A DNA stretch of 18,178 nucleotides from the NCBI GenBank assembly GCA_964538565.1, contig CAZIGW010000057.1, positions 1-18,178 of the forward strand. The letters run 5' to 3'. This DNA is from CAYVBN01 sp964538565 (lineage in GTDB: Bacteria; Pseudomonadota; Alphaproteobacteria; Rhizobiales; Xanthobacteraceae). Made by a program: the position numbers and the translations under genes. The first letter of the stretch is position 1. Each line of letters starts with the position of its first letter. Positions 1 to 10,075 of the stretch are shown here, piece after piece. The notes under the pieces are model-generated. The model was not told where the DNA came from. It did not search any database and saw nothing but the letters and a program-made list of their open reading frames with translations.

Positions 1-551
1 TCAACGCCGGCGACGGCGCGCACGAGCACCCCACCCAGGCGCTGCTCGACGCGCTGACGATCCGCCGCAACAAGGGCCGCATCGAGCACCTCGTGGTCGC
101 GATCTGCGGCGACATCCTGCACTCGCGGGTCGCGCGCTCCAACATCATCCTGCTCAACACGCTCGGCGCGCGCGTGCGCGTGGTCGCACCTTCGACGCTG
201 CTGCCGCCCGGGATCGAGCGCTTCGGCGTCGAAGTCTGCCGCGACATGCGCCAGGGCCTGCGCGACGCCGACATCGTCATGATGCTGCGCCTGCAGCGCG
301 AGCGCATGAACGGATCGTTCGTGCCTTCGACGCAGGAGTATTTCCATTACTACGGGCTCGACGAGAAGAAGCTCGCCTATGCCAAGCCGGACGCGCTCGT
401 CATGCATCCCGGACCGATGAACCGCGGCGTGGAGATCGACTCGGGCGTCGCCGACGGCGCGCAATCGCTCATCCGCGAGCAGGTCGAAATGGGGGTCGCC
501 GTGCGCATGGCGGTTCTCGAAGCCCTCTCGCGCAACTTTCCCAATGCCTGA
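1..551 (+). CDS. pyrB: Aspartate carbamoyltransferase catalytic subunit, 5'-truncated by the window edge
   Basis: The reading frame is already open at base 3 and ends at TGA 549-551; the N-terminal part lies outside the window. The first visible residues, NAGDGAHEHPTQALLD, contain the HPTQ segment that in this family contacts carbamoyl phosphate and aspartate. Further on are the RLQRERM segment and, near the end, MHPGPMNRGVEID, typical of the aspartate-binding domain of PyrB. The enzyme condenses carbamoyl phosphate with L-aspartate in the second step of de novo pyrimidine synthesis, in the cytoplasm. The carbamoyl-phosphate domain with its STRTR-type motif cannot be checked. The next gene starts 3 nt after the stop, so the two are almost certainly co-transcribed, which matters because that neighbour looks like a non-catalytic PyrB partner. 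An ATG near base 93 is internal and not the start. Confidence 0.96.
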   Translation, partial: NAGDGAHEHPTQALLDALTIRRNKGRIEHLVVAICGDILHSRVARSNIILLNTLGARVRVVAPSTLLPPGIERFGVEVCRDMRQGLRDADIVMMLRLQRERMNGSFVPSTQEYFHYYGLDEKKLAYAKPDALVMHPGPMNRGVEIDSGVADGAQSLIREQVEMGVAVRMAVLEALSRNFPNA

Positions 552-554
552 TCC

Positions 555-1856
555 ATGCTGACCGAACGCCGCCCGATCCTGCTCGCCAACGCCCGGATCG
601 TCGATCCGTCGCGCGACCTCGATCTCAACGGCGACCTGCTCATCGCCGACGGCGTGATCCGCGGCGCCGAGCGCGGCATCGGCGCGGGCGGAGTGCCGGA
701 AGGAACCGAGGTGGTCGACTGCAAGGGCAAGCTCGTCGCCCCCGGGCTCGTCGACATGCGGGCATTCATCGGCGAGCCGGGTGCCGAGTATCGCGAGACC
801 TTCGCCTCGGCGAGCCAGGCGGCGGCGGCCGGCGGCGTCACCACCATCGTGTGCCAGCCCGACACGAGCCCCGTCATCGACGAGCCCGCCATGGTCGACT
901 TCGTCTTGCGGCGCGCGCGCGACACGGCGATCGTCCACGTGCATCCGATGGCGGCGCTCACCAAGGGGCTCAAGGGCGCGGAGATGACAGAGATCGGCCT
1001 CCTGAAGGCGGCGGGCGCCGTCGCGTTCACGGACGGCGCGCAAAGCGTCACCAACGCGCAGGTCATGCGGCGTGCCCTCACCTACGCACGCGATTTCGAT
1101 GCGCTCATCGTGCATCACACCGAGGACCCGAACCTCGTCGGCGAAGGCGTGATGAACGAGGGCGAATTCGCCGCCCGGCTCGGCCTCATCGGTGTGCCGA
1201 AAGCGGCGGAAGCCATCATGCTCGAGCGCGACATACGCCTCGTGGCGCTGTCAGGCGCGCGTTATCACGCAGCCTCCCTCACCTGCGAGGAATCGCTCGA
1301 CGTGCTGCGCCGGGCCAAGGAAGCGGGCGAGACGGTGACCGCCGCCGCTTCGATCAATCACTTGACGCTCAACGAGATCGACGTCGGTTCCTACCGCACC
1401 TTCTGCAAGCTCTCCCCGCCGTTACGCGCCGAGTCCGATCGCGCCGCGCTCGTGGCCGCGCTCGCTTCGGGGTTGATCGACGTGGTCATGTCCGACCACA
1501 ACCCGCAGGACGTCGAGACCAAGCGCCTGCCGTTCGCCGAGGCCGCCGCCGGCGCGATCGGTATCGAGACGATGCTCACGGCCGGCTTGCGCCTCGTCCA
1601 CAACGGCGAGGTCGAGCTCAGCGTCCTGCTCAAGGCGATGTCTACACGGCCGGCCGAACTGCTGGGCCTTCCGGCCGGCACCTTGCGCCCGGGCGCGCCC
1701 GCCGACGTGATCGTGGTCGACCTGGACGTGCCCTGGGTCCTCGACCCGGCCGACCTCAAGTCCAAATGCAAGAACACGCCGTTCGACGAGGCGAAGTTCA
1801 CCGGACGGGTGGCGCGCACGATCGTCGCCGGGCGCACGGCCTACGAATACGTCTGA
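555..1856 (+). CDS. pyrC: Dihydroorotase-like protein, probably non-catalytic PyrB partner (PyrC'/PyrX type)
   Basis: This 433-residue protein of the amidohydrolase superfamily is what automated annotation would call dihydroorotase. It has the class I layout: a small N-terminal beta segment, a TIM-barrel core starting at GLVDM (about residue 65), and a C-terminal return to the beta domain (RPGAPADVIVVD, then KNTPFDEAKFTGRV). However, the position expected to read D-x-H-x-H-x-R-x-PG reads DMRAFIGEPG (residues 67-76). Both metal histidines are replaced by Arg69 and Phe71, and the substrate arginine by Gly73. The MPNT-type substrate segment reads CQPDT (100-104). The later ligand-like positions remain: Asp160, His188, His238 and Asp314. 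From known Pseudomonas PyrB/PyrC' complexes, such proteins are structural partners of aspartate carbamoyltransferase, with a true dihydroorotase encoded elsewhere. Weak residual activity cannot be excluded. The ATG sits 3 nt after the pyrB stop, implying one transcript and coupled translation. Confidence 0.9.
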   Translation: MLTERRPILLANARIVDPSRDLDLNGDLLIADGVIRGAERGIGAGGVPEGTEVVDCKGKLVAPGLVDMRAFIGEPGAEYRETFASASQAAAAGGVTTIVCQPDTSPVIDEPAMVDFVLRRARDTAIVHVHPMAALTKGLKGAEMTEIGLLKAAGAVAFTDGAQSVTNAQVMRRALTYARDFDALIVHHTEDPNLVGEGVMNEGEFAARLGLIGVPKAAEAIMLERDIRLVALSGARYHAASLTCEESLDVLRRAKEAGETVTAAASINHLTLNEIDVGSYRTFCKLSPPLRAESDRAALVAALASGLIDVVMSDHNPQDVETKRLPFAEAAAGAIGIETMLTAGLRLVHNGEVELSVLLKAMSTRPAELLGLPAGTLRPGAPADVIVVDLDVPWVLDPADLKSKCKNTPFDEAKFTGRVARTIVAGRTAYEYV

Positions 1857-1857
1857 T

Positions 1858-2116
1858 CTAACCTCTGTCGATTTGCGGGCGAACTGTTTCCAAGCCTCGT
1901 TCACGCCGACAATGACGCGGTTCGCATCGGGCACCGCGCCGCGCGCCGGCAGCGCATCGAGCCCTTGAACCGCTGCATCCGAACCGTCGGCACGGCCACG
2001 CCGTTCGCCTTCGCAAGGTTCCGCATCGCCTCTTCTCTTGCCGCAAGCACACGACGCCCGGGCGTCGGGACCGCACACCCCCAGGGTCGTCCGGCGCCGT
2101 TCTCTGTGCTCATCAT
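1858..2116 (-). pseudogene. Possible frame-broken remnant of an unrecognised small gene
   Basis: The gap between pyrC and plsY is 434 nt and has no convincing plus-strand gene. On the minus strand an ATG at 2116 (a second one lies 3 nt upstream), preceded by a GGGAAGAG-like ribosome site, opens a frame beginning MSTENGAGRPWG. It reads sensibly through AMRNLAKANGVAVPTVRMQ and FKG, to about position 1960. After that the same frame becomes Arg/Cys-rich and stops at 1901, while the neighbouring frame reads like protein (DALPARGAVPDANRVIVG, NEAWKQFARKSTEV) and uses G/C-ending codons. This switch suggests a decayed or frameshifted gene. I do not recognise the protein family. It could equally be chance open frame in GC-rich DNA. 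A hairpin with arms AGCCGG (2222-2227) and CCGGCT (2235-2240) lies upstream of it, in the leader of plsY. Confidence 0.25.
2052..2067. repeat. Perfect 16-bp palindrome in the pyrC-plsY gap
   Basis: CGACGCCCGGGCGTCG is self-complementary over all 16 positions with no spacer. It lies inside the possible minus-strand remnant, about 225 nt upstream of plsY. It could be a protein-binding site, but no promoter elements are visible around it, and in such GC-rich DNA a chance origin is possible. Confidence 0.4.
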
Positions 2117-2290
2117 TGTCTCTTCCCATTGGGCGGCCCGCGGCGAAACGCTCGCAGCGCCCCTGTGCGCGGTCCGCGCCGTCGCGTTGCGCCGCGCCGG
2201 GCATGGCGGTATGGACGCCGTAGCCGGACGCGTGCCGGCTGCCGGCGGGACCACCCCCGGCGTTCCGCAATCCCGACGGGCACGATCCGC

Positions 2291-2932
2291 ATGCCGCACC
2301 TGCTCGACTGGTCGCTTGTGCCCACCGACGCCATCGCGTTGGCGTTCGGCTATCTGCTTGGATCGATCCCCTGCGGCCTGATCCTCACCCGCATGGCGGG
2401 CCTCGCCGACATTCGCACGATCGGGTCGGGCAACATCGGGGCGACCAACGTCCTGCGCACCGGGCGCAAGTCGCTCGCCACCGCCACGCTCGTGGGCGAC
2501 GCCCTCAAGGGCACGCTCGCGGTGCTCCCGGCCTCGCACTGGCTCGGCGCAGAGGCCGCGATCGCCGCGGGCCTCGGCGCCTTTCTCGGTCATCTGTTTC
2601 CGGTCTGGCTCGGATTCCGTGGCGGCAAGGGGGTCGCCACCTACATCGGGCTTCTCCTTGCGTTCGACTGGCGCGTCGCGCTCGCCTTCTGCGCGGTCTG
2701 GCTCGCGGTCGCCGCGCTCACGCGCTACTCCTCGCTCTCCGGCCTGGTCGCGAGCGCCGCGACACCGCTCCTGCTGTGGCTTCTCGGCGAGCCACGGGAA
2801 GCGCTTCTCTTCCTGGCGCTCACGCTCGTGGTGTGGATCATGCACCGGGGCAACATCGCCCGGCTGGCGGCGGGCACCGAAGGCAGGATCGGTGCGGGCA
2901 AGGCCGATCCACAGCCGAATTCCCAGCGCTGA
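2291..2932 (+). CDS. plsY: Acyl-phosphate:glycerol-3-phosphate acyltransferase
   Basis: This 213-residue integral inner-membrane enzyme transfers an acyl group from acyl phosphate to glycerol-3-phosphate, making lysophosphatidic acid in the first committed step of phospholipid synthesis with PlsX. The three conserved PlsY motifs are visible: GSIPCG in the first membrane segment followed by IRTIGSGNIGATN (41-53); GHLFPVWLGFRGGKG (100-114); and the SSLSGL segment after the fourth hydrophobic stretch. Several hydrophobic helices (about 13-33, 62-82, 88-107, 116-146, 150-187) separate them. The ATG at 2291 was chosen because family homology begins right there. The open frame continues 54 codons upstream, but that extension is arginine-rich and unlike PlsY. 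The ribosome site is weak. The gene stands 434 nt after pyrC and 84 nt before dprA, in the same direction as both. Confidence 0.95.
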   Translation: MPHLLDWSLVPTDAIALAFGYLLGSIPCGLILTRMAGLADIRTIGSGNIGATNVLRTGRKSLATATLVGDALKGTLAVLPASHWLGAEAAIAAGLGAFLGHLFPVWLGFRGGKGVATYIGLLLAFDWRVALAFCAVWLAVAALTRYSSLSGLVASAATPLLLWLLGEPREALLFLALTLVVWIMHRGNIARLAAGTEGRIGAGKADPQPNSQR

Positions 2933-3016
2933 GACAGAACGTCCGCGCCCTGCAACTGACGGTTGACGACCTTCCATCAAACAGGCTGACTGGCGCCCGG
3001 GACAAAAGGGAGCGAC

Positions 3017-4159
3017 GTGAACCCACGCGACGAAAACCGTCTGAGCGACGAAGAACGGATCGCCTGGCTGCGGCTCATCCGCAGCGAGCACGTCGGTCCG
3101 CGCACGTTCCTCGGTCTCATCGAGCATTTCGGTAGCGCGGCGGCCGCGCTCAAGGCTTTGCCGGATCTTGCGCGACGCGGCGGCGCGCGTTCGGTCGGCG
3201 TCTGCGCGCGCGAGCGGGCCGAACGCGAATTGGAGAAGGCCGCGCGGCTCGGCGTCACCCTCGTCGCGCTGTGCGAGCCCGAGTATCCGCTGCGGCTGCG
3301 GATGATCGACGATCCGCCGCCGATCCTTGCCGTGCGGGGAAATCCCGGCGTCTTCGCGCGGCCCTCGGTCGCCATCGTCGGGTCGCGCAACGCCTCGGCT
3401 GCCGGGGTCAAGTTCGCGCAGACGATCGCGCGCGATCTCGCCGGGGCGGGCTTCGTCATCGTCTCCGGCCTCGCGCGCGGGATCGACGCGGCGGCCCACC
3501 GGGCGAGCGCCGCCAGCGGGACGATCGCGGCTCTGGCGGGCGGCCACGACCGGATCTATCCGCCCGAGCACGTCGGACTGGTGGACGCCTTGCTGGCCGA
3601 AGGGGCGGCGGTGAGCGAAATGCCGTTCGGCTGGGAGCCGCGCGGACGCGATTTTCCCCGCCGCAACCGGCTGATCTCCGGACTGTCTGCCGGCGTCATC
3701 GTCGTGGAGGCGGCGAAGCGCTCGGGTTCGTTGATCACCGCCCGGTTGGCGCTCGAACAGGGACGCGAGGTATTCGCCGTGCCGGGCTCCCCGCTCGATC
3801 CGCGCGCCGAGGGGACCAACGGACTTCTCAAGCAAGGGGCCACGCTGGTGACGCAGGCCGCCGACGTGGTCGCGGCGCTCCAACCCATCGTCGGACGCCC
3901 GGTCGACCTGCGCGACGAATTCCCGCAGTCCCGGGCGGGCGCGGCCAACGGCGCAGACGGGGCGGAAGATAATGTATCGGGCGGTGACGACCATGCCCGC
4001 CGGCGTGTGATGGAACTGCTCGGGCCGACGCCGGTCGCGGTCGACGATCTGATCCGGCTGTCGGGCGCCTCGCCGGCGCTGGTGCGCACGACGCTGCTCG
4101 AACTGGAGGTGGCCGGCCGGCTCGAGCGCCAGGCGGGCGGGCTCGTTGCCCTGCTGTAA
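3017..4159 (+). CDS. dprA: DNA-processing protein DprA
   Basis: DprA binds single-stranded DNA entering by transformation and loads RecA on it. This protein has 380 residues. The N-terminal helical (SAM-like) part covers about residues 10-75. The Rossmann-type DNA-binding domain begins at AIVGSRNASAAG (119 onward), with the family's SGLARGIDAAAH (150 onward), LAGGHDRIYPPEH, RNRLISGLS, VVEAAKRSGSLITA and AVPGSPLDPRAEGTN segments. A C-terminal winged-helix domain (about 326-380) has the usual alphaproteobacterial form. The GTG start at 3017 is supported by GGGAG at 3008-3012 and by the homologous N-terminus. It lies between plsY and topA. Dedicated competence-uptake genes are not visible in the window, so a role in actual transformation is not shown. 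Confidence 0.95.
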   Translation: MNPRDENRLSDEERIAWLRLIRSEHVGPRTFLGLIEHFGSAAAALKALPDLARRGGARSVGVCARERAERELEKAARLGVTLVALCEPEYPLRLRMIDDPPPILAVRGNPGVFARPSVAIVGSRNASAAGVKFAQTIARDLAGAGFVIVSGLARGIDAAAHRASAASGTIAALAGGHDRIYPPEHVGLVDALLAEGAAVSEMPFGWEPRGRDFPRRNRLISGLSAGVIVVEAAKRSGSLITARLALEQGREVFAVPGSPLDPRAEGTNGLLKQGATLVTQAADVVAALQPIVGRPVDLRDEFPQSRAGAANGADGAEDNVSGGDDHARRRVMELLGPTPVAVDDLIRLSGASPALVRTTLLELEVAGRLERQAGGLVALL

Positions 4160-4268
4160 CGCTGGGGCGGCCTTGTTTTACCTCCCCTCTATGCTCGCAT
4201 TGGTTGTGTTTGATCAATATTTTCCGCACTGATTGCTGGCGAATCAGGCCGGGGCTCAGCGTAACGAT

Positions 4269-4299
4269 TTGACAGGCGGGGATGGGTTACCCATCTATG
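4269..4299 (+). promoter_or_regulatory. Promoter-like element upstream of topA
   Basis: TTGACA at 4269-4274 is a perfect -35 consensus. Possible -10 hexamers are CATCTA (4292-4297, 17-nt spacing) or TCTATG (4294-4299, 19-nt spacing); neither is strong. The element lies about 65-95 nt before the topA ATG, in a 204-nt gap that is less GC-rich than the genes. The -35 match is good, but the -10 is uncertain. Confidence 0.45.
4281..4295. repeat. Inverted repeat inside the topA promoter region, possible operator
   Basis: GATGGGT-T-ACCCATC is a perfect 7-bp inverted repeat with a single central base. It sits between the -35 candidate and the -10 candidate of topA, the position expected for a repressor site. 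No matching second copy was noticed elsewhere in the window. Confidence 0.4.
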
Positions 4300-4363
4300 C
4301 CCGGCAATTGCGGCCGACGGATCGTCCGGACGCCGCGCGATCCGAAAAAACCATTGGATTTTC

Positions 4364-7147
4364 ATGAACATAGTCGTTGTCGAATCCCCGGCCAAGGCCA
4401 AGACGATCAACAAGTACCTTGGCCGCGGCTATGAGGTCCTGGCGTCGTTTGGCCATGTCCGGGATCTCCCGGCCAAGGACGGGTCGGTCGATCCCAACGC
4501 CGATTTCCGCATGATCTGGGAAGTCGACGCGAAGGCGCAGAAGCGCCTCAACGACATCGCCCGGGCGGTCAAGGGCGCCGACAAGCTCATTCTGGCAACC
4601 GACCCGGATCGCGAAGGCGAGGCGATCTCCTGGCACGTGCTCGAGGTGCTCAAGGAGAAGCACGCCCTCAAGGACCAGCAGGTCGAACGCGTCGTCTTCA
4701 ACGCCATCACCAAGCAGGCCGTGGCGGAGGCGATGAAGCACCCCCGCACGATCGACAAGGCCCTGGTCGACGCCTATCTGGCCCGGCGCGCCCTCGATTA
4801 CCTCGTCGGCTTCACCCTTTCCCCGGTGCTCTGGCGCAAGCTGCCCGGTTCACGCTCCGCCGGCCGCGTGCAGTCGGTGGCGCTGCGACTCGTCTGCGAC
4901 CGCGAGCTCGAAATCGAGAAGTTCGTCCCGCGCGAGTACTGGTCGCTCCTGGCGACGCTCGCCACGCCGCGCGGCGAGACCTTCGAGGCGCGCCTCGTCG
5001 GCGCCGACGGCCGCAAGATCCAGCGCCTCGACGTCGGCACGGGCGCCGAGGCGGAGGACTTCAAGAGAGCGCTCGAAGCCGCCACCTTCACGGTGACATC
5101 GGTCGAGGCCAAGCCGGCGCGGCGCAACCCGCCGCCGCCCTTCACGACGTCGACGCTCCAGCAGGAGGCGAGCCGCAAGCTCGGCTTTGCGCCCGCCCAC
5201 ACCATGCGGATCGCGCAGCGTCTCTACGAGGGCATCGACATCGGCGGCGAGACCGTCGGCCTCATCACCTACATGCGAACCGACGGCGTGCAGATGGCCG
5301 AAGAGGCACTGCCGGCGATCCGCAACGTCATCGAGTCCGACTACGGCGCCCGCTATCTGCCGGACACGCCGCGCCGCTATCAGACAAAGGCCAAGAATGC
5401 GCAGGAGGCGCACGAGGCGATCCGTCCGACCGACGTCGCCGCACGCCCGCGCGAGCTCGCGCGCGTGCTCGAACCGGAGCAGGCGAAGCTCTACGAGCTG
5501 ATCTGGCTGCGCGCGGTGGCGAGCCAGATGGAATCCGCCGAGATCGAGCGCACGACCGTCGACATCGCCGCCAAGGCCGGCGGGCGCAATCTCGATCTGC
5601 GCGCGACCGGCACCGTCGTGAAGTTCGACGGCTTCCTGACGCTCTACCAGGAGGGCCACGACGACGGGGAGGACGACGAGGAGTCGCGCCGCCTGCCGGT
5701 GATGAGCGCCCACGAACGCCTGGAGCGGCGCTCGATCTCGGCGACGCGGCACTTCACCGAGCCGCCGCCGCGCTATTCGGAAGCCTCCCTCGTCAAGCGC
5801 ATGGAGGAGCTCGGCATCGGCCGGCCCTCGACCTACGCGTCGATCCTGCAGGTGCTCAAGGACCGCAAGTACGTCCGCCTCGACAAGCGCCGGCTCATTC
5901 CCGAGGATCGCGGGCGCATCGTCGTCGCCTTCCTCGAGAGCTTCTTCACCAAATACGTCGAGTACGACTTCACGGCGGACCTCGAAGAGCAGCTCGACCG
6001 CGTGTCCAACAACGAGGTGGAGTGGCGCGATCTGCTGCGCGACTTCTGGCGCGATTTCATCGGCTCGGTCGAGGGCATCAAGGACCTGCGCATCGGCGCC
6101 GTCCTCGACGCGCTCGACGAGATGCTGGCGCCGCACGTGTTCCCGCCGCGCGCCGACGGCACCGATCCGCGCCAGTGTCCGGGCTGCGGCAGCGGCCGTC
6201 TGTCGCTCAAGCTCGGAAAGTTCGGCGCCTTCATCGGCTGCTCGAACTACCCGGAATGCCGTTACACGCGGCAGTTCGCGGTGCCCGGCGCCGACGGCGC
6301 GACCGATACCGGCCCGAAGAAGCTCGGCGAGGATCCGGTCACCGGCCTCGACGTGACGCTGCGCACCGGACGCTTTGGTCCCTACATCCAGCTCGGCGAA
6401 GCCCAGGAGGGCGAGAAGCCGAAACGCGCCGGCCTGCCGAAGGGCACCGACCCTGAAAAGGTCGATCTCGAATTTGCGCTCAAGCTGCTCTCGCTGCCGC
6501 GCGAGGTCGGCCGGCATCCGGAGGATGGCGAACCGATCCTCGCCGGCATCGGCCGGTTCGGACCCTACGTCCAGCACGGCAAGACCTACGCCAATCTCGA
6601 ATCGACCGAGGAAGTCTTCACCGTCGGCCTCAACCGCGCGGTGACGCTGATCGCCGAGAAGATCGCCAAGGGACCGCGCGCGCGGCGCTTCGGCGATCCC
6701 GGCCGTCCGCTCGGCGAGCACCCCGAGCGCGGCGGACCCGTGGTGGTGAAGAAGGGCCGCTACGGACCCTATGTCAGCCACGACGGCGTCAACGTCACGC
6801 TGCCGCGCGACAGCGACCCCGACCAGATCACGTTGCCGGAGGCGGTGGCGCTGATCGACGCCAAGGCGGGTTCCAAGAAGGGCAAGGCGACGGGCCGCCG
6901 GCGCGCCGCCGCGAAGCCGGCCGAAGCCGCGCCGCAGGCGGTCCCGCCGGCCGCCGCGGCGGAAACGAAGCCGCGCAAGGCGGCCAGGAAGCCCGAGAAG
7001 ACGTCAGCCAGGCCGGAAGCCCCCAAGCCGGAAAAGGTGCCGCCCCTCAGGGCGATGCCGGCGCCAGCGAAGAAACCGGCGAAGAAGCCGGCGGCGAAGT
7101 CGGCCAAGAAGCCGCCGGGAAAGGCCCGGGCCGCGGCCGGAAAGTGA
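4364..7147 (+). CDS. topA: DNA topoisomerase I (type IA)
   Basis: This 927-residue enzyme relaxes negative supercoils by nicking one strand through a tyrosyl-DNA link. The TOPRIM domain starts at the first residue (MNIVVVESPAKAKTI, Glu7) and has the acidic triad DPDREGE at 80-86. The catalytic tyrosine is in LITYMRTDG (Tyr303), and the archway helix segment RPSTYASI is present. One tetracysteine zinc ribbon follows (Cys605, Cys608, Cys626, Cys632). Three GRFGPY-type C-terminal repeats begin at 669, 730 and 798. The last roughly 90 residues are a Lys/Ala/Pro-rich basic tail, as in many alphaproteobacterial TopA proteins. The ATG at 4364 is fixed by the conserved N-terminus. The gene is separated from dprA by 204 nt containing a promoter-like element, so it is probably transcribed separately. 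Confidence 0.97.
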   Translation: MNIVVVESPAKAKTINKYLGRGYEVLASFGHVRDLPAKDGSVDPNADFRMIWEVDAKAQKRLNDIARAVKGADKLILATDPDREGEAISWHVLEVLKEKHALKDQQVERVVFNAITKQAVAEAMKHPRTIDKALVDAYLARRALDYLVGFTLSPVLWRKLPGSRSAGRVQSVALRLVCDRELEIEKFVPREYWSLLATLATPRGETFEARLVGADGRKIQRLDVGTGAEAEDFKRALEAATFTVTSVEAKPARRNPPPPFTTSTLQQEASRKLGFAPAHTMRIAQRLYEGIDIGGETVGLITYMRTDGVQMAEEALPAIRNVIESDYGARYLPDTPRRYQTKAKNAQEAHEAIRPTDVAARPRELARVLEPEQAKLYELIWLRAVASQMESAEIERTTVDIAAKAGGRNLDLRATGTVVKFDGFLTLYQEGHDDGEDDEESRRLPVMSAHERLERRSISATRHFTEPPPRYSEASLVKRMEELGIGRPSTYASILQVLKDRKYVRLDKRRLIPEDRGRIVVAFLESFFTKYVEYDFTADLEEQLDRVSNNEVEWRDLLRDFWRDFIGSVEGIKDLRIGAVLDALDEMLAPHVFPPRADGTDPRQCPGCGSGRLSLKLGKFGAFIGCSNYPECRYTRQFAVPGADGATDTGPKKLGEDPVTGLDVTLRTGRFGPYIQLGEAQEGEKPKRAGLPKGTDPEKVDLEFALKLLSLPREVGRHPEDGEPILAGIGRFGPYVQHGKTYANLESTEEVFTVGLNRAVTLIAEKIAKGPRARRFGDPGRPLGEHPERGGPVVVKKGRYGPYVSHDGVNVTLPRDSDPDQITLPEAVALIDAKAGSKKGKATGRRRAAAKPAEAAPQAVPPAAAAETKPRKAARKPEKTSARPEAPKPEKVPPLRAMPAPAKKPAKKPAAKSAKKPPGKARAAAGK

Positions 7148-7295
7148 GCGCGGCCTGCCAGCGCGCGGCGCGCCCCACTCAACAACCTGGCGGTTCGTGC
7201 TTATATCCGGGGCGGAGATGCCGCCGGCCGGCTCCTTGCCATCGCGGCCAAGGGGCTGTGGGCCGGCGAGGACTGTCTTGATCCCCGGATAGCAC

Positions 7296-9601
<2,306 letters not shown>

Positions 9602-9605
<4 letters not shown>

Positions 9606-10075
9606 CGGAACACGAGTTGGATCGTTTCCCCGAGCATGCGCCGCGCGACACGATGGCGGCTCTCTTTCGCGGCTTTCGGGGGCGATGTCCGAAGTGCGGC
9701 AAGGGTCGGCTTTTCCGTGCATTCCTGAAAGTCACGGACACCTGCCCGGTGTGCGGCGAGGCGCTGCATCACCACCGCGCCGACGATGCGCCGGCCTATT
9801 TCGTCATCCTGATCACCGGGCACATCGTGGTGCCGCTGTCGCTGGCGGTCGAGACGGCATATTCGCCGTCCTACTGGCTGCACGCCGCGATATGGCTGCC
9901 GCTCACGCTCGGACTGGCGCTCGGCCTGCTGCAGCCGGTGAAAGGCGCGATCGTCGGCTGGCAATGGGCGCACTACATGCATGGCTTCGGCGGCGAAGCG
10001 GACGACGAGCCGCAGGAGCGCCTGCAACCGGCGGTGCAGACCCGCAGCTGGAGCGCCGCGCGCACGCCCGAGTGA
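9602..10075 (+). CDS. DUF983 membrane protein with zinc ribbon
   Basis: This 157-residue protein is of the DUF983 family, common in alphaproteobacteria and of unknown function. The N-terminal cytoplasmic part has two CxxC knuckles, Cys29/Cys32 (CPKCGKG) and Cys48/Cys51 (CPVCGE), expected to bind one zinc ion. Two hydrophobic helices follow, about 64-84 (YFVILITGHIVVPLSLA) and 91-112 (LHAAIWLPLTLGLALGLL). After these comes a conserved-looking GAIVGWQWAHYMHG segment and an acidic tail. The ATG at 9602 overlaps the rnr stop by 4 nt, and the stop overlaps the NUDIX start by 1 nt, so the three genes form a tight operon. The coupling may suggest a link to RNA quality control, but that is only inference. 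Confidence 0.9.

Noticed and set aside
1901..3994. Very long minus-strand open frame opposite plsY and dprA
   Set aside because: It is antisense to two well-supported genes, Arg/Gly/Asp-rich and without recognisable motifs; long antisense frames are expected in GC-rich DNA. Only its last part, outside plsY, was considered as a possible remnant.
4229..4247. CTGATT-N7-AATCAG hairpin after dprA as a terminator
   Set aside because: The stem is only 6 bp and AT-rich, and no T tract follows.
4850..6781. 643-codon minus-strand open frame inside topA
   Set aside because: It mirrors topA codon structure, has leucine/arginine-rich composition and no family features; a shadow.
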